Shown: piece after piece, positions 54,216 through 63,436 of the stretch
Numbering within the stretch: the stretch's first letter is position 1
How the letters are laid out: each line of letters begins with the position of its first letter
Source of the DNA: Streptomyces sp. CG4
Lineage (GTDB): Bacteria; Actinomycetota; Actinomycetes; Streptomycetales; Streptomycetaceae
NCBI RefSeq assembly: GCF_041080655.1
Contig: NZ_CP163525.1
Span: 806,001-870,000 of the forward strand
Length of the DNA: 64,000 nucleotides
Direction of reading: 5' to 3'
The notes under the pieces: model-generated
What the model was told of the DNA's origin: nothing
What the model saw: only the letters and a program-made list of their open reading frames with translations
Database searches by the model: none
Program-made: the position numbers and the translations under genes

Positions 54216-54243
54216 TGTCAACCACAGTGCACTCATAAATGGG
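54216..54243. repeat. Left terminal inverted repeat of the recombinase element
   Basis: TGTCAACCACAGTGCACTCA and the following TAAATGGG match, at 22 of 28 positions, the reverse complement of 56705-56732. This could be one arm of the recombinase attachment site. Confidence 0.65.
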
Positions 54244-56422
54244 AACTGGCTGTTTGATCTCCGTCTTGGGCCGGGAGGGGTGGTTCGGTGTCGGTCCAGC
54301 GGAGTCGGGTGTACCAGCCGGGCGGGCGGGTGCGTCGCTCGCGGAGTTCGGCGAGTTGGGTGGGTCCGGCGTGGAGGATCCAGCGGTAGGGGCGCCGGGA
54401 CTCTTTGCGGGCGTTCACCCAGCCGCGGTAGATCCACGAGTAGAGGGTGACTGCAGGCATGTCGAGTTCTGCGGCGAGGTCTTCCAGCCACCATTCATCG
54501 CGGCCGGGTTCTTCGCCGGGTGGCGGGGCCGACCGGGTGCGGGCGGGCGGCTGCAGGCAGCCGAGTTCGCGCAGGATCTCCTTGACCGCGGTGGCGCTGA
54601 TCCGGTTCCCGCGTCCTCGGGCCGGGCGGAAGCCCTCTGCGTGCAGGCGCCGGGCGATCGCCTCGGGGCGGTGTCCCTGTCCGGCCAGCTCGCGGACACG
54701 TTCCTTGATCTGCGGGAAGTAGCTGAGCTGTTGCAGGAGGGCGACGGGGCGGGCGGTCTCGTCGGTGGTGGTCTGGCCGCCGGCCCAGGTGATGGTGACG
54801 GTGACCCGTTCGCTGGTGCCCAGCACGGTGACGGTGACCTGCTCCACGAGCGCGCGGATGATTTCTTTGCGATCGGTGGTGGTTGTCGTCGGTGCACTCC
54901 ACAAGCCTTCGATGTCGCCGGCGAGCGCGGTGATGGCCTGCTGCTCGGCGGCAGTGAGGGTGCGCGGACGGGTCAGGGTGAAGCGGTCGTACTCCTCCTG
55001 CAGGGTCTGCTGGGCGACAAGGGCCTGTTCCCAGTCCTTTTCTAACTGCCGTACGACCAGGCGGTTCTCGGGCTCGGCAAGGCGGTAACAGCGCCGGGCC
55101 CGGTCGACGCTGATCGCAACGCGTTCCAGCCGCTGGGACCAGATCTTCTCGAGCTCGGCCCGTTCGGCCAGGACATGCTCGGCCGCACGTAAAGAGACCT
55201 CAAGCGCGGCCGGGGCCAGCGCGGCCAGGACATGGGCGGTCACGAAGGCGTCCACGCAGGCCCCGTTCAGTGCCTGGCAACGGTCGCCGGCCCCGTAGTC
55301 GGTCATCTGCCGGGCGCACACGTAGTCGGGGCGGGTGCCGCCCGCCTGCTGGTGATAGCGCACGGTCATGCGCTTGCCGCAGCGACCGCAGCGCACCAGC
55401 CCGGCCAGCAGCGCGGGGCCGCTGCGGACCGTGCCGGGGGCCTCGGCCCGGGCAGCGTTGGCCTGAAGCCGAGCCAGGTTGGCCCGGTACTGCTCGACGG
55501 TGATGTAGGCGGGCAGGGCGTCGGGGATGAACACCAGCCACTCCTCCTCACCGCGCACCACCCTGCCCGTGGAGGGGCGCCCCGGTTGCTGCCGGCGGTG
55601 CTCGACCCTGCGGCGCCCGTAGGCGTAGATCCCGGCATAGACCGGACTGTGCAGCATGCACTGCAGCGTCATCCGGTTCGGCCGCCGCCACTCCAGCTCG
55701 CCCTTGTCCGGGCCCCGGCGTAACCTCACGGGCAGTTCGATCCCGTGCTCGACCAGCCAGCGCAGCACCGCATGCAGGGTGCCGAGCTCGGCGAACTTCG
55801 TGAAGACCAGCCGCACCACGGTCTGTGCCTGCTCGTCCGGGTCGAGGACCGCCTCGCCGGACGGCCGGCGCACGTAGCCGATCGGCAGCGGCACGGCCAG
55901 TTCTCCGCGGCGGGCCTTGCTCACCCGCCCGGTCTGCATGCGCTGCTTGATCAGATGGAGTTCGGCCTCGGCCATCGTCCCCTTCAGTCCCAGCAGCAAC
56001 CGGTCATTGTGCTCCGCTGGGTCGTAGACCCCGTCGGTGTCCGCCAGCAGCGCACCGGACAGGGCGCACAACTCGATGCGCTGGTACCAGTCCTTCCCCG
56101 ATCGTGCCAGGCGAGACATCTCGATGCCCAGCACCAGGCCGACATGGTCCAGCCCGATCTCGGTGACCAGGCGCTGGAACCCCGAGCGTGCGACCGCACT
56201 CGCCCCGGAACGACCCAGGTCCTCATCGATCACCACCACCCGCGAGGCAGGCCAGCCCAGCGCGACCGCCCTGTCCACCAGCGCGTACTGCAACCGCGTC
56301 GACTCCTGATGATCCGCGACCTGCTGCATGCTGGACTGCCGCACATACACGACCGCGAGCCTGGTCAGCTGCCGGTCGCTCACCTTGCTCCCCGACCGCT
56401 CCCACGGCATCAGCACCGTCAT
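54233..56422 (-). CDS. Large serine recombinase
   Basis: A 729-residue recombinase. The catalytic domain shows Ser30 in VVYVRQSS, the Arg motifs in DEDLGRSGASAVARSGFQRL and GIEMSRLARSGKDWYQRI. A recombinase domain follows (IGYVRRPSGEAVLDPDEQAQ), then a zinc ribbon (LVRCGRCGKRMTVRY with later Cys), a coiled region (VVRQLEKDWEQALVAQQTLQ) and C-terminal helix-turn-helix-like blocks (AELDMPAVTLYSWIYRGWVN). It would cut and rejoin the element ends. Its start overlaps the stop of a small upstream frame (ATGA). Confidence 0.92.
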   Translation of the reverse strand: MTVLMPWERSGSKVSDRQLTRLAVVYVRQSSMQQVADHQESTRLQYALVDRAVALGWPASRVVVIDEDLGRSGASAVARSGFQRLVTEIGLDHVGLVLGIEMSRLARSGKDWYQRIELCALSGALLADTDGVYDPAEHNDRLLLGLKGTMAEAELHLIKQRMQTGRVSKARRGELAVPLPIGYVRRPSGEAVLDPDEQAQTVVRLVFTKFAELGTLHAVLRWLVEHGIELPVRLRRGPDKGELEWRRPNRMTLQCMLHSPVYAGIYAYGRRRVEHRRQQPGRPSTGRVVRGEEEWLVFIPDALPAYITVEQYRANLARLQANAARAEAPGTVRSGPALLAGLVRCGRCGKRMTVRYHQQAGGTRPDYVCARQMTDYGAGDRCQALNGACVDAFVTAHVLAALAPAALEVSLRAAEHVLAERAELEKIWSQRLERVAISVDRARRCYRLAEPENRLVVRQLEKDWEQALVAQQTLQEEYDRFTLTRPRTLTAAEQQAITALAGDIEGLWSAPTTTTTDRKEIIRALVEQVTVTVLGTSERVTVTITWAGGQTTTDETARPVALLQQLSYFPQIKERVRELAGQGHRPEAIARRLHAEGFRPARGRGNRISATAVKEILRELGCLQPPARTRSAPPPGEEPGRDEWWLEDLAAELDMPAVTLYSWIYRGWVNARKESRRPYRWILHAGPTQLAELRERRTRPPGWYTRLRWTDTEPPLPAQDGDQTASSHL

Positions 56423-56713
56423 GACCGGTACGCCTCACCGCTCACCGACGGAGCCATGTCCGGCAGAGCCCGGCCCGCCAACACCGCCAGCCATCGCACC
56501 GCCAGCAGCCGGTTCACCTCCGGCAGCCCCGCCCACACTTCCGCGCCCAGGCCCTGACTGGTCAGGCTCTGGGGCAGCCGCCCCCTGCGTCGTCCACGAC
56601 GACTCGCTCTCCTCTTCACCTTGACGAGCCCGCAGCCGCTCGACCACCGCGACCAGCCGCAACAGCCCCTCACGTCCGATTACTGGCACATCACCTACTT
56701 GATACCCATTCAT
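56419..56713 (-). CDS. Small gene upstream of the recombinase, possibly frameshifted
   Basis: ATG 56713, inside the terminal repeat, opens MNGYQVGDVPVIGREGLLRL and VAVVERLRAR. Around 56610 the better codon pattern moves to a second frame: VKRRASRRGRRRGRLPQSLT, SQGLGAEVWAGLPEVNRLLA and RWLAVLAGRALPDMA, ending in an ATGA overlap with the recombinase. Either one protein of about 97 residues with a frameshift, or two overlapping small genes. The Arg-rich stretch suggests DNA binding, perhaps a directionality or accessory factor; this is speculation. Confidence 0.4.
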
Positions 56714-56732
56714 AGGTGCAGTGTGCTTGGCA
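56705..56732. repeat. Right terminal inverted repeat of the recombinase element
   Basis: Inverted partner of 54216-54243 (22 of 28 positions), lying 5 bases inside the GAG that borders the 3' part of the transposase. Confidence 0.65.
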
Positions 56733-57090
56733 GATTGAGGAGACCTTCCAAGCCGCCAAGGGCCTGGCCGGACTGGACGAGCACCAAGTCCGCCGGTGGA
56801 CCTCCTGGCACCGCTGGACCACCCTAGCCATGCTCGCGCACGCCTTCCTCGCGATCGCCGCCGCAATCGAACGAACCGTCAGCACCTCGTCGTCCGAACT
56901 CGTCCCGCTGACCTGCAGCGAGATCCGACGCCTGTTCACTACCCTGCTGCCCCGGCCCGCCGTTGACCTCGCCCACCACCTGCGATGGTCGACATGGCGC
57001 CGCCACCACCAAGCACGCTCCCGTACCAGCCACTACCAGCGGCAAGCCGCCACCAGCCATGAAGATCACGATTTACAGCTGGAGTACTAG

Positions 57091-57576
57091 CCTGTCGACA
57101 ACAGCTCTATTGGTTCTGGCCGCGATGCCGGATGCTGTTGGTTGGTCCAACTCGGCACGGCGAACGGACCGCTCATCCACACGCTCCATGCCCGGGACCC
57201 TCGCGTGGGCGAGACGGTCTACGAGGACAAGATGCGCGAGGTCCTCGAGGAACTCGGCCCCTCCCGGATGAGTCCGAACTGAGGGGTCGGCACAGCGAAT
57301 GTGACGTGCCGTGCGGGTGCGGGTGCGGGTCCGGACGGCACGCATCGGCCATGCTGACCTGGTGGGAAACCGCAGGCTCGACGCGCTGGGCTAGGACCTG
57401 TTCGGCGATCCCCACCATCCCTCCGAAGCACGGATCGACGTGGCCACCTACCCCGAAGTCATCGTGCTCACCGGCTGTTCGCCTCGCCCCACTGGTGAAA
57501 CCATCCCGGGCTGCCAGCTGAGGCAGCACGCCGTTTGGGTATTGCCCCCGCCCAGCTCCGGGTGTCGGGCCGGCGG
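57091..57576. other. Stretch with two short gene fragments
   Basis: No complete gene. On the plus strand 57141-57282 encodes LVQLGTANGPLIHTLHARDP and RVGETVYEDKMREVLEELGP to a TGA, and about 57361-57480 encodes GDPHHPSEARIDVATYPEVI after a TAG. Both look coding but lack starts and are not recognised. Confidence 0.35.
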
Positions 57577-58356
57577 TCAGCCGCGCACGTGCAGCCCGAA
57601 ACCCGTGCGGCCCGCAGGCTCCAGTCCCTTCTTCAGGTGCAGCGAGGGGATCTCGTAGTCGCCGAAGTTCTGCCGCCGGAACGCGATCGGCTCGGTCGAC
57701 TCTAGGGTGAGCAGACGCTGCTCCCATGCCTTGGCGACGTCCGGGTAGTCCTCGTCGGTCATCCGGTCGGTGCCGTACAGCACGAACGGCGGCAGCACCT
57801 CGATGCCCGGGTAGAAGAGGATGCCGTGGTGGATCGGAAACAGCAGATCGTCGATGGGGCCGTTGATCCCGCGAGCGGCGTAATGCGACTCCGGGCCGCC
57901 AGCGGTCACCGACAGCAGAGCCTTCCTGCCCGCGAGGGTGCCTTCGCCGAAGCGCTCGCCGTACCTGGTGTCGCTGTGCTCGCCGACGCCGTACGCGAAG
58001 TGATAGGTGAACACCCGGTCCACCCAGCCTTTGAGGATCGCGGGCATCGTGTACCACCACAGCGGGAACTGGAAGATGATCGTGTCGGCCCACAGCAGCT
58101 TCTCCTGCTCGGCCAGGACGTCCAGGGTGAGCGTCCCGGCGTCGAAGGCCCGGCCCGAGTCCAGAGCCACCTTCAACCGACTTGAGGCGTCGGGTCCGTA
58201 GTCCGCGGCGTCCACAACAGCCTTCCAGCTCATCGCGTACAGATCGCTCACCCGTACCTCGTGCCCGGCACTCTCCAATGTGGACACCGCGAGGTCCTTC
58301 AGTGAGCTGTTGAGCGACTTCGGCTCCGGGTGGGCGTAGACGATCAGCGTCTTCAT
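57577..58356 (-). CDS. NAD(P)H-dependent oxidoreductase, flavodoxin-like (NQO1/KefF type)
   Basis: A 259-residue protein: MKTLIVYAHPEPKSLNSSLK is the FMN phosphate loop region, FQFPLWWYTMPAILKGWVDR the classic PLWWY...P...K.W.DR block, and LLSVTAGGPESHYAARGING the second flavin loop. It should reduce quinones or nitro compounds by two electrons. Divergent from an MmyB-type regulator across 138 nt, which probably controls it. Confidence 0.9.
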   Translation of the reverse strand: MKTLIVYAHPEPKSLNSSLKDLAVSTLESAGHEVRVSDLYAMSWKAVVDAADYGPDASSRLKVALDSGRAFDAGTLTLDVLAEQEKLLWADTIIFQFPLWWYTMPAILKGWVDRVFTYHFAYGVGEHSDTRYGERFGEGTLAGRKALLSVTAGGPESHYAARGINGPIDDLLFPIHHGILFYPGIEVLPPFVLYGTDRMTDEDYPDVAKAWEQRLLTLESTEPIAFRRQNFGDYEIPSLHLKKGLEPAGRTGFGLHVRG

Positions 58357-58494
58357 GGGAACTCCTTCGGATCGGATGCCTCCGATCCTGCACGCCGCAG
58401 CGCCCGGCGTTCAGGGGCGCCCTTTCCGTCGGACGGGACTTCCTGGTAACGGCAGGACCACCCTCACGGGCATCGCCGAGGCCATACTGAGGGC

Positions 58495-59343
58495 ATGGAC
58501 GATCTCGCGGGCTTCCTGCGGACCCGGCGTTCCCGGGTCGACCCGGCGGCCGTCGGCATCCCCACCGACAACCGGCGCCGAGTCGAAGGGCTGCGCCGCG
58601 AAGAAATCGCACACCTGTCCGGAGTCAGCGTCGACTACTACGTACGCCTGGAGCAGGGCCGCGCGACCCAGCCCTCCGAGCAGGTCCTCGACGCGCTCGC
58701 CCGCGTCCTCGGCCTCGACGAGACCGAACGCGGGCACCTTGACCGGCTCGCCCGGCAGCGCCGCCGCCGCGCGAAGGCACCGGGCGGGCGGCTCCGGCCG
58801 GAGCTGCTGCGCGTCCTCGACCTGGTCGCCGACGCACCCGCGCTGATCATGGGCCACCGCCTGGACGTGCTCGCCGGGAACCGCCTCGCCGGGCTCCTCT
58901 ACGGCCGGCCGATGCCGGGCCTGAACACCGCCCGCCACATCTTCCTTGAGGAGGCCGAGCGCGGCCTTTACGCGGACTGGGAGAACTGCACCCTCGACGT
59001 GGTCGGGCACCTGCGCCTGGCCGCCGGCAAATATCCCGACGACCCCCGCCTGGCCTCGCTCATCGGCGAGCTGTCGATGGGCAGCGAGCGCTTTCGCCGC
59101 CTCTGGGCCCGCGCGGACGTCCGCGCCCGCACACACGGACGCAAGGCCTACCGGCACCCGCTGGTCGGACTGCTGGAACTGCACCAGGAGAACTTCGCAC
59201 TACCGGAGGAATCAGGCATGGAGCTGCTGGTGCTGTCCGCGGCCCCCGGCAGCCCCGCCGAGGACGGGCTGCGCCTGCTCGCGGGCCTGGGCGCGGACAG
59301 CGCTGACGCGCATCCCCCAGTGAACGCTCAGGTCCGCGAGTAA
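58495..59343 (+). CDS. MmyB-type helix-turn-helix transcriptional regulator
   Basis: A 282-residue regulator. The XRE helix-turn-helix is RRVEGLRREEIAHLSGVSVD YYVRLEQGRA (two adjoining pieces), followed by the MmyB ligand-binding domain (ALIMGHRLDVLAGNRLAGLL, FLEEAERGLYADWENCTLDV, HPLVGLLELHQENFALPEES). These regulators commonly sit divergently beside oxidoreductases, as here, and are thought to sense a small hydrophobic ligand. Confidence 0.9.
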   Translation: MDDLAGFLRTRRSRVDPAAVGIPTDNRRRVEGLRREEIAHLSGVSVDYYVRLEQGRATQPSEQVLDALARVLGLDETERGHLDRLARQRRRRAKAPGGRLRPELLRVLDLVADAPALIMGHRLDVLAGNRLAGLLYGRPMPGLNTARHIFLEEAERGLYADWENCTLDVVGHLRLAAGKYPDDPRLASLIGELSMGSERFRRLWARADVRARTHGRKAYRHPLVGLLELHQENFALPEESGMELLVLSAAPGSPAEDGLRLLAGLGADSADAHPPVNAQVRE

Positions 59344-59424
59344 CTCGACGACGCCCACCCACCACCGGGAACACCTCAACACTGACGGCTTTCCGGCCCC
59401 CGGCCTACTTTGCGGCTGGTGACA

Positions 59425-60137
59425 CACTCCTTAGCTTGACGCCGCGGGCACCGCCAAGATCGACCCGTCCCTCGCTCCCCTCACCGCCTACCTCGGTGTG
59501 CTGGGCATGCCGGGCCTGACCTCCTACGCGGGCCTGCTGAGGGTGGCGCCCTTCAAGGAGGGCGACGCGGTCTTCGTGTCCGGTGCGGCCGGCGCGGTGG
59601 GCAGCGAGGTCGGCCAGATCGCCAAGCTCAAGGGCGCCTCCCGGGGCATCGGCTCGGCCGGTTCCGACGAGAAGGTCAAGCTCCTGGTCGAGGAGTACGG
59701 CTTCGACGCCGCCTTCAACTACAAGAACGGCGATGTCACCGAGCAGCTCAAGGAGGCCGCACCACACGGTATCGACGTCTACTTCGACAACGTCGGCGGC
59801 GACCACCTCGAAGCGGCGATCTCCGCTCTCAACGTCCATGGCCGGGTCGCCATTTGCGGCATGATCTCGATGTACAACGCCACGGAGCCCAGCCCCGCCC
59901 CGCGCAACCTGGCTCAGGTCATCGCCAAGCGCCTGCGCCTCGAGAGCCTGCTGGTCGCCGACCACTCCGACCTTCAGTCGAAGTTCGTCGAGGAGGTCTC
60001 CGCCTGGATCCGCTCCGGCGAGCTGAAGTACAACGAGACCAAGGTGCCCGGCATCGAGAACGGCGGGCGGGGAGGCTTTCCTCGGCATGCTCCACGGCGA
60101 GAACACGGGGAAGATGATCGTGAGCCTGGAGGGCTGA
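59425..60137 (+). pseudogene. NADP-dependent medium-chain reductase, truncated and frameshifted
   Basis: Sequence from LGVLGMPGLTSYAGLLRVAP through FVSGAAGAVGSEVGQIAKLK (dinucleotide-binding GAAGAVG) to VYFDNVGGDHLEAAISALNV belongs to the curcumin-reductase-like MDR family. About 100 N-terminal residues are missing. Near 60065 the frame shifts: the family tail EAFLGMLHGENTGKMIVSLEG appears in another frame, ending at 60137. Not functional. Confidence 0.75.
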
Positions 60138-60209
60138 CGAGGACTGACCAGGGCTAGTGAGGGTCGGCGGGGGGCGGTGTGGCTCCAGTCGGGCGGCTGT
60201 TGACGAGGT

Positions 60210-60738
60210 CTGGCCGGGGCCGGGAGGGCCGTCCCTCGTGATCCTCGACACCCAGTCCGTCCGCGCGGCCGCCGGTGCCCGAAGACCACGACGGGACTGG
60301 ACGCCAACAAGAAGGTGTCGGGGCACAAGCGGAGACTGGCCGTGGATGTGATGGGGTTGATCATCGGCGTGGTCATGCTGGCCGCATCCGCGCACGACAA
60401 CACCGCCGGCACCCCGCTGCTCGACCAGGCCTCCGAGCGGTGCGGGATGCGTCTGGAGAGAGCCCTGGTGGACCAGGGCTTCAGGACGAGGTCGTCATCC
60501 ACGGGGCCCTGCTGGACATCGGCGTCGAGGTCGTTCGACGTAACCCGGCCGACCAGGCAAGGGCTTTGTCCCGCAGCTCAAGCGGTGGGTGGTGGAGCAG
60601 ACGAACCGCACGTTGATGTTGCACCGGCGCCTCGCGCGTGAGTACAGCCACCGGCCCGATACCTCCGCCTCGCGCGTCTACTGGGCCTCCATCGCGAACA
60701 TGGCCCGCCGCCTCACCACACCGTCCCACCTGGCGTGA
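60210..60738 (+). pseudogene. IS5-family transposase remnant
   Basis: Pieces in shifting frames read VILDTQSVRAAAGARR, KKVSGHKRRLAVDVMGLIIG, LVDQGF and RWVVEQTNRTLMLHRRLARE YSHRPDTSASRVYWASIANM (two pieces). These are the DDE blocks of an IS5-type transposase (LDTQSVR, DQGF, E of RWVVEQT). The N-terminus is missing and at least three frameshifts are present. It ends with the TGA at 60736-60738. Confidence 0.7.
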
Positions 60739-60756
60739 CTCCTTCGGGCTGGCCGC

Positions 60757-61158
60757 GTGAACGTCGTCGAACTTCTCGCCGCCCTCCAAGCCCAGCATGA
60801 CGAGGCCACCGCTCAAGCCGGTGAACTACGCGGCCGGATCGAGCGCTTGACCGCCGCCTTGGCCGAGATCGAGGCACGACTCGCGGACCTGGCCACAACC
60901 CGAATGGTCGTCTCGGAGGCCGTACCGGCAGTAACCGAACCCAACTCGCCCGAGACGGGCACTGCCGACCAGGTCATCGTGAACGCCTTCAACCAGCCCC
61001 CTGGCCAGGCATTCAGAGCCCGTGAGCGGCACGGACTCCTCGGCATGCCTACCGACGAAGCATCCGTCAACATCACCCGCAGCCGCCTCGGATGCCTCAC
61101 CCGCCAAGGCTTCCTCACCCGACTCGGACGAGGCCGCCACCAGAAACGGACTTACTGA
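60757..61158 (+). CDS. Hypothetical protein with coiled coil and winged-helix-like tail
   Basis: A 133-residue protein from GTG 60757. Residues 1-50 (VVELLAALQAQHDEATAQAG, ELRGRIERLTAALAEIEARL) form a coiled coil. Residues 70-133 (ADQVIVNAFNQPPGQAFRAR, NITRSRLGCLTRQGFLTRLG) look like a winged helix. Similar proteins are common in Streptomyces beside transposases. Possibly a DNA-binding accessory of the IS; no direct evidence. Confidence 0.6.
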   Translation: MNVVELLAALQAQHDEATAQAGELRGRIERLTAALAEIEARLADLATTRMVVSEAVPAVTEPNSPETGTADQVIVNAFNQPPGQAFRARERHGLLGMPTDEASVNITRSRLGCLTRQGFLTRLGRGRHQKRTY

Positions 61159-61227
61159 CTTCGGCTCGTCAGGGTGAACTTCGGCGAAGTCCCTGATGGC
61201 CTGGAGCGGTTGCTGTATTCGTTTTGG

Positions 61228-61701
61228 GTGAGATATGCGGATGGGGGCGGACTGACTCCTGTGGGACGCCGACGCCGGGAGACCGTGCGGATGCAGGCGG
61301 CCGAGCTGTTCAAGAGGAAGGTCAAGCCATCGGAGGTCGCGCGGCAAGTGCGGGTGAGCCGGAAGTCGGCCTACCAGTGGCACCAGTTGTGGCGGGACGG
61401 TGGTGTGCAGGCTCTGGTCTCCCGTGGCCCGAGTGGTTCGCGGTGCCGTCTGTCCCCGCGCTGTCTGGAGAAGCTGGCCGCGTATCTGGAGCAGGGTCCG
61501 GCCGCGCACGGCTGGGTGGAGGACCAGGTGTGGACCGCGGCGAGGGTGGCCACGCTGATCGGCAGGAAGTTCCATGTCTCCTACAGCGTCTCGGGTGCGA
61601 CGTGGCTGATGCACCGGCTCGGCTTCAGCCCGCAAGTCCCTGGGCGGCGGGTCGCCGAGCGCGACGAGCAGGCCGTCACCGCGTGGAAGGAGTCTCAATG
61701 A
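61228..61701 (+). pseudogene. IS630-family transposase N-terminal part
   Basis: GTG 61228 opens VRYADGGGLTPVGRRRRETV, then the helix-turn-helix VKPSEVARQVRVSRKSAYQW and CLEKLAAYLEQGPAAHGWVE, WTAARVATLIGRKFHVSYSV. This is the DNA-binding half of an IS630 transposase. It ends at AVTAWKE where the IS110 element begins; the catalytic DDE half is missing. GTG 61174 is an upstream alternative start. Confidence 0.72.
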
Positions 61702-61706
61702 CGAAG

Positions 61707-62927
61707 TCAAGCCGCTTGCGCGACCGGCGGGGCGGAGGTGAAGAGCCGTCCGTCACGCAGGAGCGCCCAGAGCACGCCGGCCCGGCGTCAGGCGAGGGCG
61801 AGGGCGAGGGCGAGGGCGATGACAGCCTGCACGTGTTTGCAGCCCTCGCCGCGCTTCTTGAGGTAGAAGTCCCGGTTCGGGCCGTCGCGGATGATGCTGG
61901 TCTGCGCCGATAGGTAGAACACCCGGCGCAGGCGACGGCTGTAGCGCTTGGGCCGGTGAAGGTTGCCGGTCCGCCGGCCGGAGTCGCGGGGAACGGGCAC
62001 GAGCCCGGCTGCCGAGGCCAGGTGCCCGGCGTCCGCGTAGGCGGACGTATCGCCCGCGGCCACGACGAACTCCGCTCCGAGTATTGGCCCCATCCCGGGC
62101 AGGGACTCGATGATCTCGGCCTGCGGGTGACTGCGGAAGGTCTCGCGGATCTGCTTGTCGATCCGATTGAGCCGGTCGTCCAGGGCCAGGATCTGCGCCG
62201 CCAAGTCGGCGACGATCTGGGCGGCGACGTCCTCGCCGGGCAGCGCGGTCTGCTGGGCCTGAGCGGCTTCCAGAGCGGTGGCGGCGACCGTATCGGCGCC
62301 CCGGACGCTGCGGTTGGCCAGCCAAGACGTCAGCCGAGCCCGGCCGCGGCGCCGGACGGCGGCAGGGGTCTGGCAGCCGGTCAGCAGCACCAGCGCACCC
62401 TTGTGCGCCGCGTAGTCGAAAGCCCGCTCCAGCGCGGGGAAGACGCCGGTCAGCACGTCACGGAGACGGTTGATCAGCCGTGCCCGATCGGCCACCAGGT
62501 CGGAGCGGTGCGCGGTCAGCAAAGCGAGGTCGGCGGCCAGCTGGGCCGGCATGTCGATCGCGGTGAAGTCGTTGCGGTGGCGGGCGGTCTCAGCGATGAC
62601 ATAGGCGTCGCGGGCGTCCGTCTTGGCTTCGCCCCGGTAAGCGCCGGACATCCGGTTGACCGTGCGGCCGGGCACGTAGACGGCCTGCTGGCCGTGAGCT
62701 GCAAGCAGCGCCAGCAGCAGCGCGGAGGCCGTGCCGGAGATGTCCACCGCCCAGTGGACCTCGTCGGCCAGGGCCAGGATCTCGCCGAGCGCGGTCAGGA
62801 TGGCCGACTCGTCGTTGTGGATCTTCTCCGACCACAAGGTGGCTCCGGTCTCGTCGACCACTGCCGCCCAGTGATGGGCCTTGCCCGCGTCGATGCCGAC
62901 CCAGACCCGGTCCCGTTCCTTGCTCAC
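61707..62927 (-). pseudogene. IS110-family transposase with premature TGA
   Basis: From GTG 62927 (GGAGGGG upstream): VWVGIDAGKAHHWAAVVDET with the first catalytic Asp, AKTDARDAYVIAETARHR, and the C-terminal ESLPGMGPILGAEFVVAAGD with ASAAGLVPVPRDSGRRTGN. After KHVQAVIALALALALA a TGA at 61788-61790 ends the protein, but the same frame continues RRAGVLWALLRDGRLFTSAP and stops at 61707, the normal IS110 tail. The product made is about 379 residues, with the last 27 lost. It may still be partly active. Confidence 0.78.
61793..61820. repeat. Hexanucleotide tandem array (CGAGGG)
   Basis: Four to five copies of GCGAGG/CGAGGG in a row inside the IS110 gene, encoding an Ala-Leu run just before the premature TGA. 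Related IS110 proteins have a single ALA at this place, so it looks like a slippage expansion. Confidence 0.7.
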
Positions 62928-63436
62928 GCGCCCCTCCTCGCCTCCAACAGCCTGCCGTCGGCCCGAGGAACACCCCGCAAGCCTCTCCGTAATCAGCGAC
63001 CGCACAAGGCGCGCACATCTCAATCAGCAGCCAGGGCGCCCCGGAGAGCCGAGCGGCCACTCCTTCCGAGCCATTACAGGCAAGGCGACCTGAGCCACAC
63101 CCGGCCCTAATTCGTTGTTGGGAGGAACAGATGCCCGATCCGGCCCTGGCCCTTGAGGCCCCTCGGGAGACCGGCACTGTCCTCTGCCTTCGCCTGGTGC
63201 GGCCCGGCTGCGAGGCGGGCGAACGGGAGGCTGATCATCGTGGGACGAGCCTTCCGCAGGACGACCTCCTCACTGTGCCGCGAGCCGTGAGCTCTTTCGC
63301 AGACCGGAGCCCCTGCGGGGCGCTGGTGTCACGAACGGCCAGTGAGATGTCGGACCGATCGAGTCCTGGAATTAGGGCGCCGCGTGGCCCGCACAGGCTC
63401 CAGATGGAGACGGACAAGGCAAGGAGGAAGCATTTC
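62928..63436. other. Inter-element region
   Basis: About 500 bases between two IS110-type genes. ATG 63131 opens a short frame (MPDPALALEAPRETGTVLCL) with no recognised similarity. The rest probably includes the non-coding ends of both elements, which lack inverted repeats in this family. Confidence 0.4.

Larger units (their letters stand above)
54210..56739. mobile_element. 2.5-kb serine-recombinase mobile element
   Basis: Unit inserted in the IS701 transposase, bounded by GAG on both sides (54210-54212 and 56737-56739). No longer direct repeat is seen, as expected from a recombinase that crosses over at two bases. Its ends carry imperfect inverted repeats (54216-54243 and 56705-56732). Cargo is one large serine recombinase and one small upstream frame, so it appears to encode only its own mobility. 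Confidence 0.8.
53131..57090 (+). mobile_element. IS701-family element interrupted by a serine-recombinase element
   Basis: The left end CTACTACTCGAGCTGCAGAT (from 53131) matches the reverse complement of the right end (CTAGTACTCCAGCTGTAAAT, read inward from 57090), with several mismatches. The flanking 4-mers are CTAC and CTAG, so a perfect target duplication is not preserved. The transposase gene between the ends is split by a 2.5-kb insert. Confidence 0.72.
53214..57090 (+). pseudogene. IS701-family transposase split by the nested element
   Basis: The 5' part (53214-54212) encodes AVLVVDETGDLKKGAHSVGV, WVAGDEVYGGDPHLSAQLER and ends at GRRWAVE. The 3' part (56740-57090) resumes ETFQAAKGLAGLDEHQVRRW and runs to LQLEY and TAG. 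Removing the insert at the shared GAG gives a continuous 449-residue transposase with all three acidic blocks; the insertion falls right at the conserved WAVEETF glutamates. The apparent frame past 54213 is made by insert DNA. Confidence 0.85.
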
